Shown here: piece after piece, positions 57,650-64,000 of the stretch
Position numbering within the stretch: the first letter of the stretch is position 1
Layout of the letters: each line of letters opens with the position of its first letter
The notes under the pieces: generated by a model
Databases searched by the model: none
What the model saw: only the letters and a program-made list of their open reading frames with translations
Told to the model about the DNA's origin: nothing
From: Aurelia coerulea
Lineage: Eukaryota; Cnidaria; Scyphozoa; Semaeostomeae; Ulmaridae
Assembly (NCBI GenBank): GCA_039566865.1
Contig: CM076960.1
Location: 18,582,501-18,646,500, forward strand
Reading direction: 5' to 3'
Length of the DNA stretch: 64,000 nucleotides
Program-made: the position numbers and the translations under genes

Positions 57650-57719
57650 TTAATTGGGAACAAGCTGCACTCACTGGTTAGCAGATGTGCTGAATCTTCC
57701 ACGATATCTTAACATTAAA

Positions 57720-57995
57720 TGGAGCTTTGAGGAATTTTTCCTGTAATCAATGGGAGAGAGTTTTCAATATCATCATTATTTTCAGAATCGCTGCATTTTT
57801 AAAATTTCTGCTAGATTTGAAGTTGTGACGTAATCAAATCGCTAAGTCCGTAAACCATAAAAGCTACAGACATTTGCTTGCTATCACCTCCTAGACCTTC
57901 AAAAACTGCGTATTTCTTTTCTTGGTCATGTTGATTTTCCTGAATCAATTTAGAATTTATGGTGCTTTTAATGTTTGTCAAAGCTTCAGATACCT
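57720..57995. mobile_element. Diverged MULE-like MITE fragment
   Basis: The interior aligns by eye to the subfamily B copies (GAAGTTGTGACGTAATCAAAT, AAAGCTACAGACATTTGCTTG, CTAGACCTTC), but both termini are lost. It is an older copy. Confidence 0.6.
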
Positions 57996-58474
57996 CCTCT
58001 CCTACATCCTTTCATAAAATTTGTTTCCTGAATTCGATACTTATCAAACCAAATTTTCATCGCAAGCATTTTGATGAGCGCTTTGTGTGACAAGAATTCT
58101 GAGACACTCTTAATCTCTAATAGTTTCATGAAGTGCAAAATGGACATAAACAGAAATATAAATCTAACTAAATGTCTTTTGAATCAAATATTGTTCATAA
58201 TCTAATGGATGTGATCACTTTTCTCCCTTGCACATATTAAACAGTTTTTGAGAGTGGCAAGCGAAGTGAACCATCTATAAAACTTTTCTCTGCTTAGATA
58301 AAGCACTAAACAATTCTAACATAGTCCCTAAGGCGCTAACAATCCACTTTAAAAATTCTTGACGTCAAGAACCACATCAACTTCTCCTAGGTATTACTGT
58401 CCTATTGCAATGTTCTTTTTACCTAAACTAATGATGCAGCAAGGGCATGCAACTATGAAGTACATTTAAAGATT

Positions 58475-59105
58475 TTCCAGAGTTGCTTGATAATTTCAAA
58501 TCATCACATAGAAATCTAGCATCGCTGACGAAAAACCTTACGTTGACGATATATCCAACATGGGCTTCTACGGACAGTAAAAAGGCCCTAGAAGGCACGT
58601 TTTTACGGACTCTGCAGTTGCTTCATAATTTCAAATCATTACATAAGATTCTGGCACCGATGATGAAAAACCCTATGTTGATGATATATTCACTGTGGGC
58701 TTCTACGGACAGTTAATAGACCCCAAAAGGCACATTTTTACGGACTCTGCAGTAGCTTCATAATTTCAGATCATAACATAAGATTCTGGCACCGATGATG
58801 AAAAACCCTATGTTGATGATATATTCACTATGGACTTCTACGGACAGTTAAAAGACCCCAAAAGGCACATTTTTACGGACTCTGCAGTTGCTTCATAACT
58901 TCAAATCATTACGTTAGATTCTGGCATTGCTGATGAAAACCTTATGTTGATGATGTATTGAACATTGGCTTCTACAAACAGTTAAAAGGCCCTAAAACGC
59001 ACATCTTTATGGACTCTGCAGTTGCTTCATAATTTCGAGATATTACGTAGGATTTTGAGGTCGCCGATTAAAACTTTATGTTGATGATATATTCGACGTG
59101 GGATC
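58475..59105. repeat. About 138-bp tandem repeat, 4.5 copies
   Basis: CTCTGCAGTTGCTTCATAAT-type phrases recur about every 138 bp (58480, 58620, 58755, 58890, 59028). Each is followed by GATGAAAAACC...GTTGATGATATAT and GGCTTCTACGGACAGT. Units are diverged by several percent, so the array is older than the 117-bp one. Confidence 0.9.
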
Positions 59106-59874
59106 TTAAATAATCAGGATGTCCTTTTCATCTGTCTTCCTGTTTTCTACAGTAATAAACACCCACAATATGCGTTGGTGGATCCGGTTTTGACAGAAGA
59201 CTACTAAATTCGACCTGTCTTTCTTCTTTCGGACCATACAAATGAATAAATTGCCGACCAGTTAAAATATCAAAGCGATTTAAAACGTAAATCTTCAATA
59301 TCTTCACAGAAGGATCTCTAATACACTAGATCAGTCACGATTAGTGAAATTTCTCTAACGAAACCTAAATGAACCTAAATTAACTTTAAACTAATAAACC
59401 AATTTTCTTCCAAACTGTTACTAAACTGTAAGGTTTACTCTGTGTTAAAGGCATTGAGTCCATATAAATAGCTGAGCGTTAACGCTATCCAGAATTTCTG
59501 CTGACAAACCGCTGACGGCCCATTGTTATCGCACAGTTATGCTAAAGTCATTAGCAGTGGAGATCAAAGGCTTCTTTATCCTTTCATTATCCTCGGGAAT
59601 TTCTTTGGTTTGATTTCAACAACGATTAAATCACAATTTTATGATTGAAAAGAAGTTAATATTGGTCACGAGCGCGCTATTTATGCAGACTCAATGCCTT
59701 TAACTACTAATTCCATCCAAAAACTCCTAAGATCATAAAGTTTGCAGGAATACGGAGGCAACAGGACTCGATGATCTGACTGGACATTCAATAATCATTT
59801 CCTTTATAAATAAGATGGAGAATAGGTCTCCATTTTGAGGAAGCGAGTGAGTGCTAATGGAACAGGATGCAGGC
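59106..59874. other. Intergenic, nothing recognised
   Basis: AT-rich. Clustered CCTAAATTAACTTTAAACT text near 59360 has no assignable role. Confidence 0.4.
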
Positions 59875-60085
59875 ATGGCCTACCCAATAAGTGTACTATC
59901 CTTCGCATGGTTAATTACGGAACACGGAATCACGGACCTTCAGCACAACGGAATAAATTAAGAAGCTTCGTGAAGGACAGTACAGTAAGTGTACTATCCT
60001 TCGCATGGTTAATTACGGACCACGGAATCACGGACCTTCAGCACAACGGAATAAATTAAGAAGCTTCGTGGAGGACAGTACGATA
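59875..60085. repeat. Two-copy tandem duplication, about 108 bp
   Basis: AAGTGTACTATCCTTCGCAT begins at about 59889 and again at 59997. The copies differ at only a few bases (GGAACACGG or GGACCACGG; GTGAAGGAC or GTGGAGGAC), so the event is recent. Confidence 0.9.
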
Positions 60086-60213
60086 AGTGCGAGTAAAAAG
60101 CAATGCTGCAACTGCAGTAAACACATGTACAAGTTGTACTAGTTCGCTTAAGAATCTGGAATGCGTGTGGGTAAAAGAATGTGCGATCATAGTCAAAGCC
60201 CAAGTAATCTGGC

Positions 60214-60641
60214 AATAGACCATTTCGCAATTTGGAAAAGGGACTGAGGATAGCGCGGCCGATTCTGACAGCCTTGGCAACAAGTAGGAAATCTAGGAAA
60301 TCCCCTCTTCTTCAGCTGGGCCTAAACTGAGCCGTTTCAAAGTCGAGGGAAACAACTGAAATAAAATGGCCCAAAAATAAATTCACAAATGAGCGAAAAG
60401 ATTGCAAAACGGCTAAATAGTCCAAAGACAACACCTACCATACTAAACAAGCATCACATAACTCTTGGAAGTTGCAAATAAATCGAAAATAACTCGAGTT
60501 TGGAGAGAGATGCGAGGGAGCCGCCAACCATACACTTTACACTGCAGAAGAGGGGATTCCCTAGATTTCCCTGTTGCCAAGGCTGTCAGAATGGGCCGTA
60601 CTCTCCTCAGACTCTTTCTCCAAATTGCGAAATGGTCTATT
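60214..60641. mobile_element. Element with about 100-bp inverted ends
   Basis: AATAGACCATTTCGCAATTT starts the left arm, and the right arm ends AAATTGCGAAATGGTCTATT. The arms continue through CTGACAGCCTTGGCAACA and ATCCCCTCTTCT. About 220 bp of unrelated sequence separates them. It is non-coding and no target duplication was found. Confidence 0.88.
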
Positions 60642-62144
60642 ACGCTTCAAATTAGAATGCAATGCCTCGCTCGAGATTTTTCCTGAACTTGAGTTGACAC
60701 AACCAAGAGTATCATCGTTTCATGCAGAATGCATCTGAATGGTCAGTGAACTTTCATACATGTTTTGACCAGGAACCGATTACATGAACCACCTAATGGA
60801 TGACTCTACCAGGACCAGCCTGGAGAGTGACTTCCATTTTCTGATGATGGTCGATTCATGTTGATCCTTCTGAATGATTTCTACTCTCCTTAGCAAAGGA
60901 TTACGAACCAAAATAGTGTAGCATGAAGGAAGTGTCGTTCTACAGACTCCAGGAAATGATTAAGAATGATAATTTCTTGGCATGGTTGGCTTTTTACCTT
61001 TTAAATGCATCATGAGAGTTTCGAGAAATAATTCTTCTGTCACAGCCAAATAATCGAGTCAACAAATTCAGACGTTCTTGGATTTTTTTAAGACTTTGGC
61101 TAGCCTGTTACTAGATATCGTATTACCTTCAGAGACTTCATTCAAAATAATTGAGAAATATTAATATACCTCTCTTACATCTCAAGCCGTTGTTCCAAAG
61201 TTTCCGTTACTTCTTGCACTTCCTCTAAAGTTGTGAATTTCACGACCTATTGAAAAGGCTCCTTACTATTCTATATGATGTTCAATAATTACATGTTGTT
61301 TAGACAAGCTACGACCCCTATTTTGACCTAATATTTTCCCTATTCGAGCTCTAGATGGTTGCCTTCGTCCGTTTTGTTACTAATTACAGAATGACGGATA
61401 TACTTTCTTGACGGAAATCACAAACTGTTTTGCTATAGCTACCCTACCCCAGAGGTGGAAAAAATAATTTTCTTCCGAACAGATGGACACAAAATTTCCT
61501 GAAAGGAAATGTTTGATTTTTTGCACACCAAATATCTTTTCATGTCATGTCAAAGGTTACAACTGAAATTTCCAGCAAAAAAATTGATTTTGAGATATTG
61601 TTGCATTTTCTGCAAGCAGTGTTCATGTGTTCACTTATCTTTTCCATCCCTGCCCTACCCTATATCCCATATCCCGAACCATAATCACAAACCCTAAATA
61701 TACAATATTAACATCTGTAACAGTGACCCACTAAATCTGCAAAGTTTCGTTCATCACAAAGTGTTAAAGAACCTACCTCATTAGAATATAATATTATGAA
61801 CGAGAGCTACCTATGAGCCATGACAACATCCAATAATATTGTCCCACCATGGACCATCAAAAGTGCAATTTCCCGACCATCCTTTCCTAGAAAGAAGAAA
61901 CGGCAAATTCAGTCTTGCTGGATTCTGCACGGTCTGTGAAACTTGGGACTACTTTTCAATAGGTAACACCCTTGGCCTGAGATGGGCATTAATCTCTTTA
62001 TTCATTGCAAAATGAGCATGTAAAAAAACAAAACTTATAAGAGAAAGGTTTGGCGAAATTCAGCAGGATCTAGCAGATTTGGTTCTTGAAACCTGAAATT
62101 CTTTCTCAAGTGGGCCATCAATTGTAATTTTTGCGACTTTTACG
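60642..62144. other. Intergenic, nothing recognised
   Basis: AT-rich, with no exon, RNA gene or repeat family recognised. Near 61640-61680 there is a CCCTACCCTATATCCCATA-type pyrimidine-rich patch of no known function. Confidence 0.4.
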
Positions 62145-62348
62145 GCCTGTTCACATGACCCGGCTTTGCTGGGATGTCCCGCCTAGCTGTGACCTTCTCC
62201 CATTTTGCGGAAAATACCCAGCAAGATGAGACGGCATAAAATTCCCATGTAAACACAAAATTAAAATTGTATGTATTTCCATAGGTAGCGGGCGGGGGTA
62301 TCCCAGCTAGGCAAGATATCTTGGCTAGGTGGGATCATTTAAACAGGT
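62145..62348. mobile_element. Diverged MITE-like inverted repeat
   Basis: CCTGTTCACATGACCC at the left and the inverse of GGGATCATTTAAACAGGT at the right pair. Inner GCTGGGAT and ATCCCAGC also pair. The mismatch level suggests age. Confidence 0.5.
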
Positions 62349-62635
62349 TCTTACACAAGTCAGCTTTAATTAACATTAATCTAAGTTAGACAATTCATGA
62401 CACTAAAATTGGTGGTCTGTTTGTCGACTATTTCTGAATGATTGAGACTTGAACAATTCAGTTCAAATAAGAAGGCATTAATTTTCGTCATTCTAACTGA
62501 ACGAATTATGAAAAACGTTTCAGCCCTGTTGAATCTCAACTTTCAGAAACTACTGCCAAGCAAAATAAACCTCAGTATGAATATTTCAATGAAGCATCAT
62601 CCAAATTAGAAGGAAGGTTTTTGATTCATAGCATA

Positions 62636-63601
62636 CCGGGTGTCCCAAAAAAAAGGTAACAGATTTGATTGGGGCTAGCGATAAGAATTTAAGTCGAATC
62701 GATCCCTGATAAGTTTTGAAGTACTCTTAGATAGTTAAATTGAAGATTGATACCTTATTTGTTGATATTGGTGCACCAAGAGTTGGAATATTAATCTTGA
62801 AAGTCCAAATTTGCCTCCTACTCCAAACCAGAGCTTTTGGGGTTTGCCCTAAGCTGTTAACTCGCTGTGCTGTGGAATCTCCTCAATCATAGCTAAGTAC
62901 GAACAAGAAACCCCGTGCTTAGGAACACATTTTAGTGGAAATTAAACTTTGACCTTCACAATCAGATTCAGGAATTTAGCCCTGAAGAGACCCCTTTCTT
63001 GATTCTACAAAAACTTTGAATTACACCTGCCTGAGAAAAGTTATTCATCAGTGAAATATGTTCCGTCGGCTTTAACACATAGACAATCTTGAAATCTTCA
63101 TTGCTTGAATGAAATGTTTTTTGCATCATCTCTCACGAAATTATTACGAAACAAGCAATCGTATATGCCCAAGGGAACATAAAAAATGCTCATTCGTGCT
63201 TGGCTTGGTGTACTTTTGTAAATGCATTTCGACTGGAGAAAAATATTCCTTGGTGACTATATTCATTAATTTGTTTGTTAGTTTTCAGTTTTTTACGTTC
63301 TTTTCAAATGGGTACCCAAAGGACCGATCCTTGTCCAAAAATGTCTTTGACTGAGGAGATTCCCCTAATCAGCGCATTAGCAGTTTAGGCCAAAACCCAA
63401 AAGCTCTGGTTTGTAGATCGACGCAAATTTTGGCTTTCGAGATTAATATTTCAACTCTTGATGCGCCAATATCAACAAACGAGGTATTAATCTTCAAGTT
63501 AACTATCGAAGAGTACTCCGAAACCTATTTGGGATCGATTTGACTTATACTCTCATCGCTAGTCCCTATCAAATCTGTTACCTTTTTTTTGGGACACCCT
63601 G
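62636..63601. mobile_element. TA-target element with CCGGGTGTCCC ends, copy 2
   Basis: Flanked by TA (62634-62635 and 63602-63603). The left end CCGGGTGTCCCAAAAAAAAG and right end TTTTTTTTGGGACACCCTG begin arms of over 200 bp, homologous to the 43979 copy (AACCAGAGCTTTTGG and inverse). The middle of about 540 bp is unrelated to the other copy and has no transposase. Confidence 0.85.
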
Positions 63602-63603
63602 TA

Positions 63604-64000
63604 TTTACTGAATATATCTCAATAAAGACAAAAGCACATACTTAGTGGAAAACATAATACTGTGGTTTACATCTGTACATATAGAAATGTGACTTTCTTT
63701 GATTCGGTTCTTGTACATCAGCAACGCTATAACTGAGAGGGAAATGGGGGGAGATTCAGGAAAACATCTTTTTGTGCGTGCAATGTGTGTGGTATGCATT
63801 TTTCAGTATATATATGACAAACTATCATGCAACATTTAAAAGCTAGTTTAATAACATAAGACTCTTTCAGTCCAAAAAGATTATATTCCAGGAAGCAAAA
63901 AATTGATTAATCAAAAAATGTATAAAAAGCTGAAATTTGGTGGGCCTGGAGACAGCATAACATTCAAAAAAACTGAATTAGTACTTACAATGGGGGAAAG
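63604..64000. other. Right edge, nothing recognised
   Basis: AT-rich sequence running off the window, with no recognised gene or repeat. Confidence 0.4.

Noticed and set aside
58483..58716. 77-codon open frame
   Set aside because: It lies in the 138-bp tandem repeat, starts at TTG and simply repeats the unit.
59835..60059. 74-codon open frame
   Set aside because: Created by the 108-bp duplication; both halves have the same sequence in shifted frames.

Overview
The window is animal nuclear DNA. It has introns with GT..AG borders, widely spaced multi-exon genes, AATAAA signals, a tRNA-derived SINE and many inverted-repeat mini-transposons. Gene content (C2H2 zinc-finger factor, SLX1 nuclease, methionine sulfoxide reductase, two-pore-domain potassium channels) fits a metazoan. 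A cnidarian such as a coral or anemone is my best guess from overall flavour only; nothing seen proves it.

Layout. (1) 1-17694 is an unbroken AT-rich satellite of about 256 monomers of 69 bp, organised into near-identical blocks of about 4.8-5.1 kb; its left edge is outside the window. (2) 17695-20079 is a decayed DNA transposon with TTAA target duplications and a broken transposase; the satellite stops exactly at its edge. (3) 21570-22465 (+) holds the last two coding exons of a methionine sulfoxide reductase A; the catalytic N-terminal exon is not here. (4) 23440-24950 is a minisatellite built from the last coding exon of the next gene. (5) 24951-35249 (-) is a complete ten-exon, 723-residue, eight-finger C2H2 gene. 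(6) 36792-37643 (+) is an intronless SLX1. (7) 43596-48150 and 49460-55891 (+) are two tandem K2P-channel-type genes, both with abnormal selectivity filters. (8) The remainder is intergenic sequence full of small transposons and tandem repeats.

The zinc-finger and SLX1 genes are divergent, about 1.5 kb apart. The sulfoxide reductase and zinc-finger genes converge. The K2P genes share an intron at the same place and phase inside the first pore loop, so they are tandem duplicates. Nothing suggests one shared pathway for the window.

The mobile DNA falls into recognisable classes: long-TIR elements with 9-bp target duplications (MULE-like), elements with TTAA targets and TTAAAGGRR-type ends (Kolobok/T2-like), elements with TA targets and GGGTGTCCC ends, and several single fold-back elements. 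One MULE-like copy carries a nested TTAA element and an internal minisatellite, which gives a relative insertion order.

All exon joins were made by eye from splice signals, frame and family motifs. No searches or alignments could be run.
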